This document shows, piece after piece, positions 1 to 8,244 of a DNA stretch of 64,000 bases. The notes beneath the pieces are model-generated. The model did no database searches. It saw nothing but the letters and a program-made list of their open reading frames with translations, and was not told the DNA's origin. The position numbers and the translations under genes were made by a program. The DNA is from Niabella soli DSM 19437 (GTDB lineage: Bacteria > Bacteroidota > Bacteroidia > Chitinophagales > Chitinophagaceae). Positions within the stretch are counted from its first letter, which is position 1. Each line of letters opens with the position of its first letter. The stretch is from NCBI RefSeq assembly GCF_000243115.2, contig NZ_CP007035.1, positions 4,092,001 to 4,156,000 on the forward strand. Reading direction: 5' to 3'.

Positions 1-1111
1 GCTGTGCTTTTTTAAGATTTTGCGCATCGGCAACCGAGAGCTGCATATCTTTTGTTCCCTGTACAATCAACGCCGGGATCTTCAGTTTTTTGATGGCTGC
101 TTGTGGATCGTATTGCAGCCATGACGCCAGGTAGGGTTGTACACTGGGTCGCAGCAGCGCAAATAATTGGGGGCTCACCTGGTGTACCAAATGCCCGTTC
201 TTCAAGCTGTCTAATCCGCTGTAAGCCTCTTTGCGCAGCGAGTCCGGCAGGTTTGCCAGTTGTTTTTTTAGTACCTGATCTGCTGGCTCCCCTGCCCCGG
301 CAATTGAAATAAACTGATCGGCAAGGCCATTGGCGGCCTCCATGCCTATTAAGGATCCTTCACTGTGCCCGGCAACGATGATCTTTGAAAAGCGGTTATC
401 TTTTTTCAGTAATTCCAGCCATGCCTTTGCGTCATTGATATTGTCTTCAAATCTTCCATCTGCTTCCGGTTTACCCGCGTCCCTGCTTTCGGCAATACCT
501 CTTTTGTCGTAGCGTACCGAGGCAATGCCCGCGGCTGCCAGTGCCCGCGCTAATTGCAGGGTGCAATTGGTTTTTAAACCCGTATTGTTATTGCCATTGC
601 GGTCTGTAGGGCCGCTGCCGGCAATGAATAATACTACCGGGGCTTTTTCTTTTTTTTCGGGCAGGGTCAGGGTGCCCGCTATTTTTCCTGTGGAGGTGGT
701 TAAGGAAATTGGATGTTCCAGCGGGGATGCCTTCTCTGTAAACGGAAGGGTGGGAACGGGCTCTGCTTTCTTTCTTTTAAAAACAAGTGGCAAACTATTA
801 CTCATTTGTGTAAACCTGCCGCTGATGCTGTCGCCAGCGAGCATTCCTTTATAAACCGCATGGATATTCTTTAATTCTATTTGCAATTCATTATTGACGA
901 AAGAGGTCCTGGTTGCGGGCAGGCCACTTGCGCCCTGCGCCGGGCTATCCATCGTTGTTGTAAGACTATCGCCGGAGGCCTGAATGTGTAGTACCAGCGG
1001 CAGCTTCATGCCACTGTCAACATTCAGATCTCCCTGCCAGTCGCCGGTAACAGATTGACCATGTATTACCGCAGGCAAAATAAAGGTCAGTACTGTGAGT
1101 AAGTGTTTCAT
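1..1111 (-). CDS. alpha/beta serine hydrolase, secreted (3' end beyond window)
   Basis: I translated the minus strand from the ATG at 1109-1111 and found 370 uninterrupted codons to the window edge, so the C-terminus is missing. Residues 1-19 look like a signal peptide ending in HGQ. Residues 20-115 resemble the small beta-rich domain often found before this hydrolase type. The hydrolase fold starts near 135: an oxyanion-loop sequence GSGPTDRNG is at 165-173 and the nucleophile elbow GHSEGS at 248-253 (Ser250). A candidate acid Asp is near 355 (QGTKD). The catalytic His must lie outside the window. The gene starts 10 bp after the stop of the membrane protein gene and is probably the last gene of the DUF2089 operon. 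Substrate unknown; an esterase or peptidase of the broad family is likely. Confidence 0.85.
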   Translation of the reverse strand, partial: MKHLLTVLTFILPAVIHGQSVTGDWQGDLNVDSGMKLPLVLHIQASGDSLTTTMDSPAQGASGLPATRTSFVNNELQIELKNIHAVYKGMLAGDSISGRFTQMSNSLPLVFKRKKAEPVPTLPFTEKASPLEHPISLTTSTGKIAGTLTLPEKKEKAPVVLFIAGSGPTDRNGNNNTGLKTNCTLQLARALAAAGIASVRYDKRGIAESRDAGKPEADGRFEDNINDAKAWLELLKKDNRFSKIIVAGHSEGSLIGMEAANGLADQFISIAGAGEPADQVLKKQLANLPDSLRKEAYSGLDSLKNGHLVHQVSPQLFALLRPSVQPYLASWLQYDPQAAIKKLKIPALIVQGTKDMQLSVADAQNLKKAQ

Positions 1112-1120
1112 AAAAACTGT

Positions 1121-1723
1121 TTATAGTTTAATAAGTTGCGGATACAAAACCAAGCGGTATACGAGCTCCGACAGGACAAGCGCAATTACAAAAAAGACAT
1201 AATGCACGGGCCTCTTCGCATACATTGCCGTTTTAAAACCATTTATTAAAACGATAATGCTGTATACGATAAAAGGAAGTATAAGCAGGCCCGCTGTTTG
1301 TAATTGCAACAGCGCGTCTTTCCCCAATTGGTTCAGCGCCTGGGGGCCTTTTGTTTGAAGAAGGTTGGTTATTTCAGCAACATCAACAAAACAAAAAAAG
1401 ATTGCGTAGGTAATGATGACGGGCAGCCTGCTAAAAAGCATTGTATTGCACATGTCGATAAAACGCACCCCTTTGTTAAAGATCCGGCCGGCGATGAAAA
1501 GCAGCGCGGCAGGCAGCAATACAACAAGGGCATTTGATAATAATAAAAAAAGAAGGGTTTGCTGTTGGATAAAAGTTCCATGAAAAACGCCGTCATTCGC
1601 AACATGCAAAAAATAGCTAATGAGCAGCGAGCCTAAAAAGATGAGCAATGCCGCAAGTAATTGCCCCTTATCTGGAATAACGGCTACCGGATTGAAAATA
1701 TAGTTCCTTTTCTTTTCAGTCAT
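1121..1723 (-). CDS. Yip1-like integral membrane protein
   Basis: This is a 200-residue protein with about five hydrophobic helices (roughly 21-43, 62-86, 96-116, 143-167, 174-196) and a basic N-terminus, as expected for an inner-membrane protein. Size and helix layout resemble YIP1-family proteins of Bacteroidota, though I see no diagnostic motif. Its start codon overlaps the stop of the DUF2089 gene by four bases (ATGA), which implies translational coupling. The hydrolase gene follows 10 bp later. Function is not known. Confidence 0.75.
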   Translation of the reverse strand: MTEKKRNYIFNPVAVIPDKGQLLAALLIFLGSLLISYFLHVANDGVFHGTFIQQQTLLFLLLSNALVVLLPAALLFIAGRIFNKGVRFIDMCNTMLFSRLPVIITYAIFFCFVDVAEITNLLQTKGPQALNQLGKDALLQLQTAGLLILPFIVYSIIVLINGFKTAMYAKRPVHYVFFVIALVLSELVYRLVLYPQLIKL

Positions 1724-1986
1724 GGTTGCATTTTTTTTATTTTCTCGATCATATCGTCCATCCGGTTGCGCATGGTAGGGTAGCTGGTATTGGCCTGCCG
1801 GGCCATTTCTTTAATACTTCCGCTGGCAAGGAAAAAAGCCATGATAAAATCCTGTTCCTCGCGGCTCAGGTTCAGGTACAGGGGCAGCTCATAATCACCA
1901 TTTACTTCGGTAGGGCAGTTGCCACATTTTAATTGGCTCACTTTAAGCGGTTGCTCACAACTCGGGCAAAAAACGGGAAGCTTCAT
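1720..1986 (-). CDS. DUF2089 family zinc-ribbon protein
   Basis: The 88-residue protein has an N-terminal zinc ribbon with CPSC (7-10) and CGNC (21-24). A helical part follows that looks like a helix-turn-helix (about 50-85, SIKEMARQANTSYPTMRNR). This matches the DUF2089 family, small proteins thought to bind DNA and often encoded next to a small membrane protein, as here. It is the first gene of a three-gene minus-strand operon. The AT-rich sequence upstream (1987-2050) probably holds the promoter, but I cannot identify a clear -7 element. Confidence 0.8.
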   Translation of the reverse strand: MKLPVFCPSCEQPLKVSQLKCGNCPTEVNGDYELPLYLNLSREEQDFIMAFFLASGSIKEMARQANTSYPTMRNRMDDMIEKIKKMQP

Positions 1987-2190
1987 TTATTAAAAGTAAT
2001 ATTGTTTTTAATAAAAATAAAAAATATTTTAATTTTATTAAAATTTTGAGGTAAAGAGAAAAACCTGATATAAAAATATTTTTCGGCCGGTAAGGAGGTG
2101 AGGCGGCAAGGCTGAGGTAATGGGAGAACAAAAGCTTTCGTCTTTCTGGATTCCCGGCTAATCATTAATATGCCATGTTTTGGCAGGCTC

Positions 2191-2220
2191 AAAAAAAACA
2201 TCCCGACAAGGCCGGGATGT
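2191..2220 (-). terminator. intrinsic terminator downstream of the metallo-hydrolase
   Basis: ACATCCCG (2198-2205) pairs with CGGGATGT (2213-2220) around a 7-nt loop. On the minus strand the stem is followed by a run of seven or more T (2197 down to 2191). It lies about 75 bp after the stop of the gene at 2296-3075, in the right orientation to end it. The rest of the 1987-2295 gap is AT-rich sequence before the DUF2089 gene, with nothing else recognisable. Confidence 0.85.
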
Positions 2221-2295
2221 CCGTTCATTTTTAGTAAATTTTTTAAATCTGGCTGAGAGGAATCGTTGGACCAAATATAAAGTAGTTTTTTATTT

Positions 2296-3075
2296 CTATA
2301 AAGAAATTTTCAAACCATCATACGCCAGGTTGCGCCCGGGAGGAAGCGTCGCTTCAATTTCCTGGTGAAATCCCATCTGGTGCGAAAGATGGGTAAAATA
2401 AGTTTGAGGTATTTCCAGTTCACCGGCCAGGGCCAGCGCTTCTTTCAGTGAAAAATGGGACACATGCGGTTCATGACGTAACGCATTTAATACCAGTACT
2501 TTTGATCCACGCATCTTTGCTTTCGACCCTTCATCGATCCTGTTGGCATCGGTTATGTAAGTAAAATCGCCAAAGCGGAAACCCAGCACAGGCATGCGCA
2601 TATGCCAAACCGGGATGGGTTCTATGCGCAGCTCACCCACAACGAAAGAGGTATTTTCATCGATCCGGTTTAAATTAATAGAAGGAACGCCGGCAATCTT
2701 TATGGCGCTGAAAGCATAATCAAATTCCTGTTCCACCCGGCGTTGGGTGGCTTCCGTAGCATATACTTCCATAGCACGCTGCTGAAAATAATTATATGCG
2801 CGTACATCATCCAGTCCGGCTATATGATCTTTATGCGAATGCGTAAGTACCACCGCATCCAGCTTCTTTACGTCATGCGTCAGCATTTGCTGTCTGAAAT
2901 CAGGACCGGTATCCACTACTAAGGTTGTGGCAGGAGATTCTATTAAAATGCTTGTGCGCAAGCGTTTGTCTTTTGAATCCGACGACCTGCAAACGACGCA
3001 GTCACAGGCAATCATCGGTACGCCCGAACTGGTTCCGGTACCCAGGAATGTTATGGTAAGGGGAGGATAGTTCAT
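2296..3075 (-). CDS. PhnP-like metallo-beta-lactamase-fold hydrolase
   Basis: The 259-residue protein starts with GTGTSSGVP (12-20) and carries a Cys cluster CDCVVC (24-29). The metal motif HSHKDH is at 79-84 (H79, H81, D83, H84), and later His-containing segments (PVWHMRMP, THLSHQ) complete a two-metal site. The N-terminal Cys cluster plus the metallo-beta-lactamase core is typical of the PhnP group, which hydrolyses cyclic phosphodiesters. No phn genes are nearby, so the true substrate is open. There is no signal peptide, so it should be cytoplasmic. The start is followed upstream by a repeat array, so its promoter is unclear. Confidence 0.85.
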   Translation of the reverse strand: MNYPPLTITFLGTGTSSGVPMIACDCVVCRSSDSKDKRLRTSILIESPATTLVVDTGPDFRQQMLTHDVKKLDAVVLTHSHKDHIAGLDDVRAYNYFQQRAMEVYATEATQRRVEQEFDYAFSAIKIAGVPSINLNRIDENTSFVVGELRIEPIPVWHMRMPVLGFRFGDFTYITDANRIDEGSKAKMRGSKVLVLNALRHEPHVSHFSLKEALALAGELEIPQTYFTHLSHQMGFHQEIEATLPPGRNLAYDGLKISL

Positions 3076-3082
3076 GTTTTAT

Positions 3083-3163
3083 GCTTAATGCTGAACGCTT
3101 AATGCTGAACGCTTAATACGCAATGCTCGATGCGTTATGCGTTCGGCATTGAGCGTTGAGCGT
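3083..3163. repeat. tandem and inverted intergenic repeat (14-bp unit)
   Basis: GCTTAATGCTGAAC occurs twice in tandem (3083-3096, 3097-3110) followed by a partial third unit. The same words then return in inverted form (GCGTT..GCATTGAGCGTT) up to the end of the four-helix protein gene. Related words occur on the other side of that gene at 3595-3629. Confidence 0.8.
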
Positions 3164-3526
3164 TTAACGTTCCCTTCTGACAGCTTTTATCAAGTTAATC
3201 AATTTTGCTTTTACTTCTTCTAAAAATAAGCTTAGCTTACCGTATGTTTCTTTACTAAGATATTCCAGGTCAAATGCCAGGAGGCTGGTGTACTCTAATT
3301 CTTGCAGTGAACCAAAGGAATTGTCTAAAAAATGCGCAAAATCTTTATCAGTATTCCTGCCACAACCTTCAACAAAGTTCAGAGGAATAGAATAGGCTGC
3401 TCTTTTCACCTGGGATTTCAAATCGAATTGTTCGGATCCCGGAAAACATATCAAGACCTCCCTGTAAACAAATAAAGTAAGTTTGTGCGCTTTTTCCCAA
3501 ACATCGTAATTTTTGTAGTGTCTCAT
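3164..3526 (-). CDS. four-helix bundle protein of the 23S rRNA IVS type
   Basis: This 120-residue, helix-rich protein has the usual opening of the family (YKNYDVWEKAHKLTLFVY), a central SQVKRAAYSIPLNFVEG segment and an LQELEY segment. It matches the small four-helix bundle family first noticed as ORFs in 23S rRNA intervening sequences (TIGR02436). Length is normal. Members are common and scattered in Bacteroidota and often sit in repeats. Here the gene stands alone between related short repeats (3083-3163 and 3595-3629), unlike its neighbours. The molecular role is unknown; assembly into a pentamer and nucleic-acid binding have been suggested for the family. Confidence 0.85.
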   Translation of the reverse strand: MRHYKNYDVWEKAHKLTLFVYREVLICFPGSEQFDLKSQVKRAAYSIPLNFVEGCGRNTDKDFAHFLDNSFGSLQELEYTSLLAFDLEYLSKETYGKLSLFLEEVKAKLINLIKAVRRER

Positions 3527-3594
3527 TTATATAGGTTTAATAATTACATTGTGCTGAGAAATTACGCTGTCAATCCGGCATATAATACAAAACG

Positions 3595-3629
3595 CGGAAC
3601 GCATTAAGCATTATGCGTTTTGCGTTCCG
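3595..3629. repeat. inverted repeat overlapping the 3' end of a gene
   Basis: CGGAACGCA (3595-3603) and TGCGTTCCG (3621-3629) are perfect inverted arms around a spacer that again contains the word ATTAAGCATTATGCG. The words match those in the array at 3083-3163. The stop codon and last codons of the gene at 3611-3913 lie inside this repeat. Confidence 0.75.
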
Positions 3630-3913
3630 CCTTCCTCGCTTTCCTTCGCATCCATATTGGCAATGACCTCGGCGTACAATTTTTTCTGGTTTTCGTCCAG
3701 CAGCTCCTGGTTGATATCCAGTTGCGGTATAATTTCCACCAGGGCATTGATCCGGCCTTCCGTCTGTAAAAATTTGTTCAGCACCACTACTTTTTTATTG
3801 TCCAGAATGCAATAACCACTCTGAAAAGTACCCCGTTCATAACGCAATATATAACCGCATTGTTCCGGAATGGCTTCCAGCTTGTCTAAACCGTTTTGTG
3901 TGTATTTAATCAT
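3611..3913 (-). CDS. conserved hypothetical protein, 100 aa
   Basis: A soluble 100-residue protein without signal peptide or membrane helix. The segments YILRYERGTFQSGYCIL and VVVLNKFLQTEGRI look like conserved core sequence of a Bacteroidota family that I recognise only as hypothetical. The C-terminal tail (about residues 95-100 and the stop codon) is encoded by the inverted repeat 3595-3629 and so may not be ancestral. It is probably transcribed alone or with the four-helix gene 84 bp downstream. Confidence 0.7.
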   Translation of the reverse strand: MIKYTQNGLDKLEAIPEQCGYILRYERGTFQSGYCILDNKKVVVLNKFLQTEGRINALVEIIPQLDINQELLDENQKKLYAEVIANMDAKESEEGGTQNA

Positions 3914-3943
3914 TTTCAGCCTAAGAAGATAAGGTGCAAAGAT

Positions 3944-4100
3944 AATGGTGAATAGTCAATGGTGAATGGTGGGGGTATTCGTTTCGCTTGCAGGCAATGC
4001 ACCTTTCCAGATATTCCTGTGCAACGGAATCAATTCACAACTGCCTATTGACTATTCACCCCTCCCTGCCACTATGAACCATGAACTATAAGCTATGAAC
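3944..4100. repeat. phrase-like intergenic repeats (TGAATAGTCAATGG and CTATGAACCATGAAC types)
   Basis: GGTGAATAGTCAAT (3947-3960) has a perfect inverted partner ATTGACTATTCACC (4047-4060). A second repeat type, CTATGAACCATGAACTATAA, starts near 4074. The first type recurs at 42735-42770 and the second at 41040-41090. No gene is seen between 3914 and 4135. Confidence 0.75.
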
Positions 4101-4135
4101 AGGGTATTTCGCTATTTTTGCAATCATCTTTTCAA

Positions 4136-5362
4136 ATGAAGACTGTCCGAAAAATAATTAACGATCCTGTTTACGGTTTTATAACGATCGATCATCCGCT
4201 GCTTTTAGCTATTATTTCCCACCGGTATTATCAGCGTTTACGCAATATTCATCAGATGGCGTTTGCCCACCTGGTATACCCCGGAGCGGTGCATACCCGG
4301 CTGTTACACTCCCTGGGCGCTTACCACCTCATGTGCATCGCCTTGCAGGAGCTCAAAGGAAAAGGAGTGGTCATAACGGATGAAGAGGAACTGGGGGCAA
4401 AGATTGCCATATTGCTGCATGATGTGGGCCATGGCCCTTTTTCCCATGCGCTGGAGCACGAATTGATCCCGGGAGTCCATCACGAAAAGTTGTCGCTGGC
4501 TATAATGGAGGAATTAAACGAGGAGTTTAACAATAAGTTAGAAACGGCACTGGCTATATTTACAGATCAACATCCCAAGAAGTTCCTGCACCAGTTGGTG
4601 TCCGGGCAACTGGATGTGGACCGGATGGACTACCTGAACCGGGATAGTTTTTTTACCGGCGTGGCAGAAGGGGTAATTGGCTACGACCGGATTATAAAAA
4701 TGTTGTCGGTTTTGAACGGGAGCCTGGTAGTGGAGGAAAAAGCCATTTATTCTATTGAAAAATTCCTGTTAAGCAGGCGGTTAATGTACTGGCAGGTATA
4801 CCTGCATAAAACGGTGGTGGCGTCTGAGAAGATGCTGGTAATGATTATTCGCCGGGCAAAGGAATTGATCCGAAATGGCGTCCAAGTTACGGCCGCCACG
4901 AAGGCGCTGGAGCATTTTTTGCATAGGGGAGCGGTTCCGGGTATGGAGGATAAGCGTCAGTTGCTGCAGGACTTCTGCAATATGGATGATCATGATATGA
5001 TGGCTACTATAAAAAACTGGTGTTCGCATCCCGACAAAGTTTTGTCCCGGTTGAGCACGGACCTGGTTGAAAGGAGGATCATGCATATCAAATTACAATC
5101 CCATCCCTTTGAAGAAAGCTTCCTTTTGCAAAAAAGAAAAGAAGTGGCGGCAACATTAAAGGTGGATGAAGAGGAGGCGGCGTACTTTGTTTTTTGGGGG
5201 GAAGCCAGCAACAGGCTTTATAATCCGAAAAATGAAAATATTACGATCCAGTACAAAGATGGCAGCCTTAAAGATATTTCGGCGGTAGACAATGCGCTGA
5301 TTAACAGCAATACAAGCACGGCCGTTAAAAAATATTACATTTGTTCCTTAAGAATAAGCTAA
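4136..5362 (+). CDS. HD-domain phosphohydrolase (dNTPase/SAMHD1-like)
   Basis: I start at the ATG at 4136, giving 408 residues; the upstream in-frame TTG would fall on a promoter-like TATTTTTG (4113-4120). The HD domain shows HTRLLHS (53-59), the HD pair in LLHDVGHGPFSHALEH (H95, D96; H99, H104, H108) and a downstream DVDRMDYLNRDS segment. All are hallmarks of the COG1078 family of HD phosphohydrolases related to dGTPase and SAMHD1. Members hydrolyse (deoxy)nucleotides, but the exact substrate of this one is not known. It is cytoplasmic, and lpxD follows after 23 bp, so the two may be co-transcribed. Confidence 0.85.
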   Translation: MKTVRKIINDPVYGFITIDHPLLLAIISHRYYQRLRNIHQMAFAHLVYPGAVHTRLLHSLGAYHLMCIALQELKGKGVVITDEEELGAKIAILLHDVGHGPFSHALEHELIPGVHHEKLSLAIMEELNEEFNNKLETALAIFTDQHPKKFLHQLVSGQLDVDRMDYLNRDSFFTGVAEGVIGYDRIIKMLSVLNGSLVVEEKAIYSIEKFLLSRRLMYWQVYLHKTVVASEKMLVMIIRRAKELIRNGVQVTAATKALEHFLHRGAVPGMEDKRQLLQDFCNMDDHDMMATIKNWCSHPDKVLSRLSTDLVERRIMHIKLQSHPFEESFLLQKRKEVAATLKVDEEEAAYFVFWGEASNRLYNPKNENITIQYKDGSLKDISAVDNALINSNTSTAVKKYYICSLRIS

Positions 5363-5385
5363 ATAGGTATTTATAATAATAAAAT

Positions 5386-6432
5386 ATGACGTTTACAGCA
5401 GCGCAGATTGCGGCCATGATCAATGGCGGGGTAGAGGGAGACGAAAATACCTCGGTGGGGAATTTTGGTAAAATTGAAGAAGCCAAAGAAGGGCAGTTGA
5501 GTTTCCTGGCGAACCCCAAATACGAAGAATACCTCTATGAAACAAAGGCCAGTATTATCATTATTAATGATAACCTGGAGCTAAAGAAGCCCGTTGCGGC
5601 TACGCTTATTCGCGTAAAAGACGCTTATTCTGCGTTTGCGGTATTATTAAGCAAATACCAGGAATTGATGCAGCAACAATTGAAGGGCATCCAGGAACCT
5701 TCTTATATTGCAAAAACGGCCACTTGTGGAGCCGACATATTCGTTGGGGCATTTGCTTATATCGGCGAAAATGTATCCATCGGCAACGGGTCTAAAATAC
5801 ATCCGGGCGCTTATATTGGCAATAATGTAACCATTGGAAATAATACCACTATTAACCCGGGGGTAAAGATCCTGTATAATTGCCAGGTGGGTAACAATGT
5901 TACCATTCACGCGGGCACTGTTATTGGCAGTGATGGGTTTGGATTTGCGCCCCAGGCCGACGGCACTTTTTCAAAAGTGCCCCAGATCGGCAATGTAGTG
6001 ATCGAAGATAACGTCGAGATCGGGGCTAATGCTACCATTGACCGGGCTACCATCGGATCAACGATTATTCACGCCGGAGCCAAACTGGATAACCTGATAC
6101 AAATCGCCCATAACGTAGAAATTGGCAGCAGCACGGTGGTTGCGGCCCAGGCAGGCATCAGCGGCAGCACCAAGGTGGGTAAAGGAGTTATGATCGGCGG
6201 GCAGGTAGGTATTGTAGGCCACCTTCATATTGGGGACGGCGCCAAGATCAACGCGCAAAGCGGCGTAAGCAAAGATATCGATCCGGGCAAGGCCGTTACC
6301 GGTTCTCCCGCGTATGACTATACTTCTGCGTTGAGAAGCCAGGCCCTGAACCGTAAGCTTCCCGACCTCGAAAAACGGTTAAAAGAGATGGAACAGGAAC
6401 TGAATCAGCTAAAAAAAAGCCACGAGATATAG
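5386..6432 (+). CDS. lpxD: UDP-3-O-acylglucosamine N-acyltransferase LpxD
   Basis: The 348-residue enzyme adds the N-linked 3-hydroxyacyl chain to UDP-3-O-acyl-glucosamine, the third step of lipid A synthesis. An N-terminal uridine-binding domain (about 1-100) is followed by a left-handed beta-helix of hexapeptide repeats (about 105-310, many IGxNV units). The catalytic His is in AHNVEIG (H242). A C-terminal coiled helix (325-348, [14 protein letters not shown]) suits trimer formation. Length is normal. The gene lies directly before lpxC-fabZ, as in other Bacteroidota. Confidence 0.96.
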   Translation: MTFTAAQIAAMINGGVEGDENTSVGNFGKIEEAKEGQLSFLANPKYEEYLYETKASIIIINDNLELKKPVAATLIRVKDAYSAFAVLLSKYQELMQQQLKGIQEPSYIAKTATCGADIFVGAFAYIGENVSIGNGSKIHPGAYIGNNVTIGNNTTINPGVKILYNCQVGNNVTIHAGTVIGSDGFGFAPQADGTFSKVPQIGNVVIEDNVEIGANATIDRATIGSTIIHAGAKLDNLIQIAHNVEIGSSTVVAAQAGISGSTKVGKGVMIGGQVGIVGHLHIGDGAKINAQSGVSKDIDPGKAVTGSPAYDYTSALRSQALNRKLPDLEKRLKEMEQELNQLKKSHEI

Positions 6433-6455
6433 CTGTGGATTACTAGCGTTCATTA

Positions 6456-6486
6456 TTGCCCCCCAATAAATTTATAAATATATTTG
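6456..6486 (+). promoter_or_regulatory. Bacteroidota-type promoter of lpxC-fabZ
   Basis: TTG (6456-6458) and TATATTTG (6479-6486, fits TAnnTTTG) are separated by 20 bp, the arrangement of the Bacteroidota housekeeping promoter. The predicted transcript would begin a few bases later, shortly before the ATG at 6505. This argues that lpxC-fabZ has its own promoter in addition to any read-through from lpxD. Confidence 0.65.
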
Positions 6487-6504
6487 CGCCCACAATTCAG
6501 ACAG

Positions 6505-7908
6505 ATGGATAATAATTTCAACCCGGACAAACAACATACATTAAAGCAAACAATAAGCATCAGCGGCACCGGGTTACACACGGGTGTTTTGGCGGATCTT
6601 ACCCTGAAACCTGCCAACGCAGGATTTGGGGTTCAGTTTCAGCGGGTTGATCTTCCGAATAAACCGGTTATCAAGGCGGATTGCGACCTTGTAACGGATA
6701 CCAGCCGCGGAACTACCCTGGAAGCCAATGGTGCCAAAGTAAGCACGGTAGAGCACCTGCTGGCCGCCTTGGTAGGAATGGGGCTGGATAATGTGCTGAT
6801 TGAAATTAACGGACCGGAAATCCCGATCATCGATGGCAGCGCCATGCCTTTTATTGAGCTGATTGAAGAAGCGGGCGTGGAAGAGCAGGATGCTGCTAAA
6901 TTGTGGTATTCTATTGACGAGAACCTGTACCTTACCGATGAAGAAAAACGGGTGGAGATGGTGATCATGCCGGCCCGGGAATACCAGATCACCACGCTGA
7001 TCGATTTTAACTCTCCCGTACTGGGCACCCAGCACGCAGAGCTAAAGACCATGAAAAATTTTAAAGAAAAAATATCCACTTCGCGAACCTTTTGCTTCTT
7101 GCATGAACTGGAAATGTTATTGCAGCACAACCTGATAAAAGGGGGCGATGTAAATAATGCCATTGTAATTGTTGACAAGCCCATCGGAGATGAAGAGTTA
7201 GGGCGCCTGAAAAAGATCTTCAACAAGGATGATATCGAAGTAAAAAGCGGAGGCTATTTAAATAACCTGGAACTGCGTTTCCCGAATGAACCCGCCCGAC
7301 ATAAGCTGCTGGATATTGTGGGCGACCTGGCGTTGATCGGTTATCCCGTGAAAGGAAGAGTGATTGCCAACCGGCCGGGGCACAGTACTAATGTAGAATT
7401 TGCCCGCATCATTAAAAAGCATATCAAAGCGAACAAGCACCTGAAAGGAGTGCCCAATTATGATCCTAACGTGCCCCCGGTATACGACCTGAACTATATT
7501 GAAAAGACCCTGCCGCATCGCTTCCCGTTTTTGCTGGTGGACAAGATCACCGAACTGACCGATGAACGGATTGTAGGCGTGAAGAACGTAACATTTAATG
7601 AATGGTTTTTCCAGGGGCATTTTCCCCAGAACCCGGTAATGCCGGGCGTGCTGCAGATTGAAGCGCTGGCCCAGTGTGGCGGTATCCTGGCGATCAACCT
7701 GGCGGGAGAGGGCAAGTATGACACTTATTTTCTGAAAATCGACAACTGCAAATTCAAACAAATGGTGAGGCCGGGCGATACCATGATCCTTAAAATGGAA
7801 TTATCGGCCCCCATCCGCAGAGGTATTTGTGAGATGCGAGGCACCGTTTATGTGGGCAATAAAGTGGCCACGGAAGCAGACCTGGTGGCCCAGATCGTTA
7901 AGCGGTAA
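6505..7908 (+). CDS. lpxC-fabZ: bifunctional LpxC deacetylase / FabZ dehydratase
   Basis: I use the ATG at 6505 (467 residues); the in-frame TTG at 6484 lies inside the promoter. Residues 1-310 are LpxC, the committed zinc deacetylase of lipid A synthesis. Zinc ligands are H84 (TVEHLLAAL), H266 and D270 (PARHKLLDIVGD), and the general-acid His is H293 (PGHSTN). Residues about 328-467 are FabZ, the (3R)-hydroxyacyl-ACP dehydratase, with H372 in GHFPQNPVMPG and E386 in LQIEALAQ. The fusion is normal for Bacteroidota. In many relatives lpxA follows at once; here it does not. Confidence 0.96.
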   Translation: MDNNFNPDKQHTLKQTISISGTGLHTGVLADLTLKPANAGFGVQFQRVDLPNKPVIKADCDLVTDTSRGTTLEANGAKVSTVEHLLAALVGMGLDNVLIEINGPEIPIIDGSAMPFIELIEEAGVEEQDAAKLWYSIDENLYLTDEEKRVEMVIMPAREYQITTLIDFNSPVLGTQHAELKTMKNFKEKISTSRTFCFLHELEMLLQHNLIKGGDVNNAIVIVDKPIGDEELGRLKKIFNKDDIEVKSGGYLNNLELRFPNEPARHKLLDIVGDLALIGYPVKGRVIANRPGHSTNVEFARIIKKHIKANKHLKGVPNYDPNVPPVYDLNYIEKTLPHRFPFLLVDKITELTDERIVGVKNVTFNEWFFQGHFPQNPVMPGVLQIEALAQCGGILAINLAGEGKYDTYFLKIDNCKFKQMVRPGDTMILKMELSAPIRRGICEMRGTVYVGNKVATEADLVAQIVKR

Positions 7909-8244
7909 TGAATTTTAGGCGCGTTTTTTGGTCGGGTAAAGCGAGGAGACCATTAAAAACAAAGCCTTCCTGTGTCCCGCATCCCGATGGCAATCGGGAG
8001 CGGATCTTCACCTAGGTGAAGCGCGAATCACACTTTTTTCCTCTGCGAAAATCCGCGATGTTTATTTTTAAAATAAATTAATTCGCTAATCTGCGCAGAT
8101 CGTTTATACAGCGCTCGTCTGCGAAAATCTGCGGGAACTTTGTCGTAAACCGCCTTTTCAATTGTCGTTTTTACACAAGGATTCTGGAACTATGTTGTTG
8201 TAGGTTTGTATCGTTAAACAGATCATAAATCAAAAACAACAACA
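7909..8244. other. intergenic region with two palindromes and CTGCGAAAATC repeats
   Basis: No gene found. TCCCGAT (7982-7988) pairs with ATCGGGA (7993-7999). CTTCACCTAGGTGAAG (8006-8021) is a perfect 16-bp palindrome. CTGCGAAAATCCGCG (from about 8042) and CTGCGAAAATCTGCG (from about 8131) are near-identical direct repeats. TAGGTTTG (8201-8208) could be the -7 element for the DoxX gene, but no -33 TTG stands at the right distance. No T-tract follows the hairpins, so I do not call a terminator. Confidence 0.6.

Noticed and set aside
1983-2228. 81-codon minus-strand frame before the DUF2089 gene
   Set aside because: It spans the terminator and AT-rich promoter sequence, and the translation is low-complexity at the end.
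3083-3163. CRISPR-like array
   Set aside because: Units are 14 bp without unique spacers, only two to three in number, and no cas genes are present.
4118-4135. Upstream TTG start for the HD protein
   Set aside because: The TTG is part of a promoter-like TATTTTTG. The ATG at 4136 begins the conserved sequence directly.
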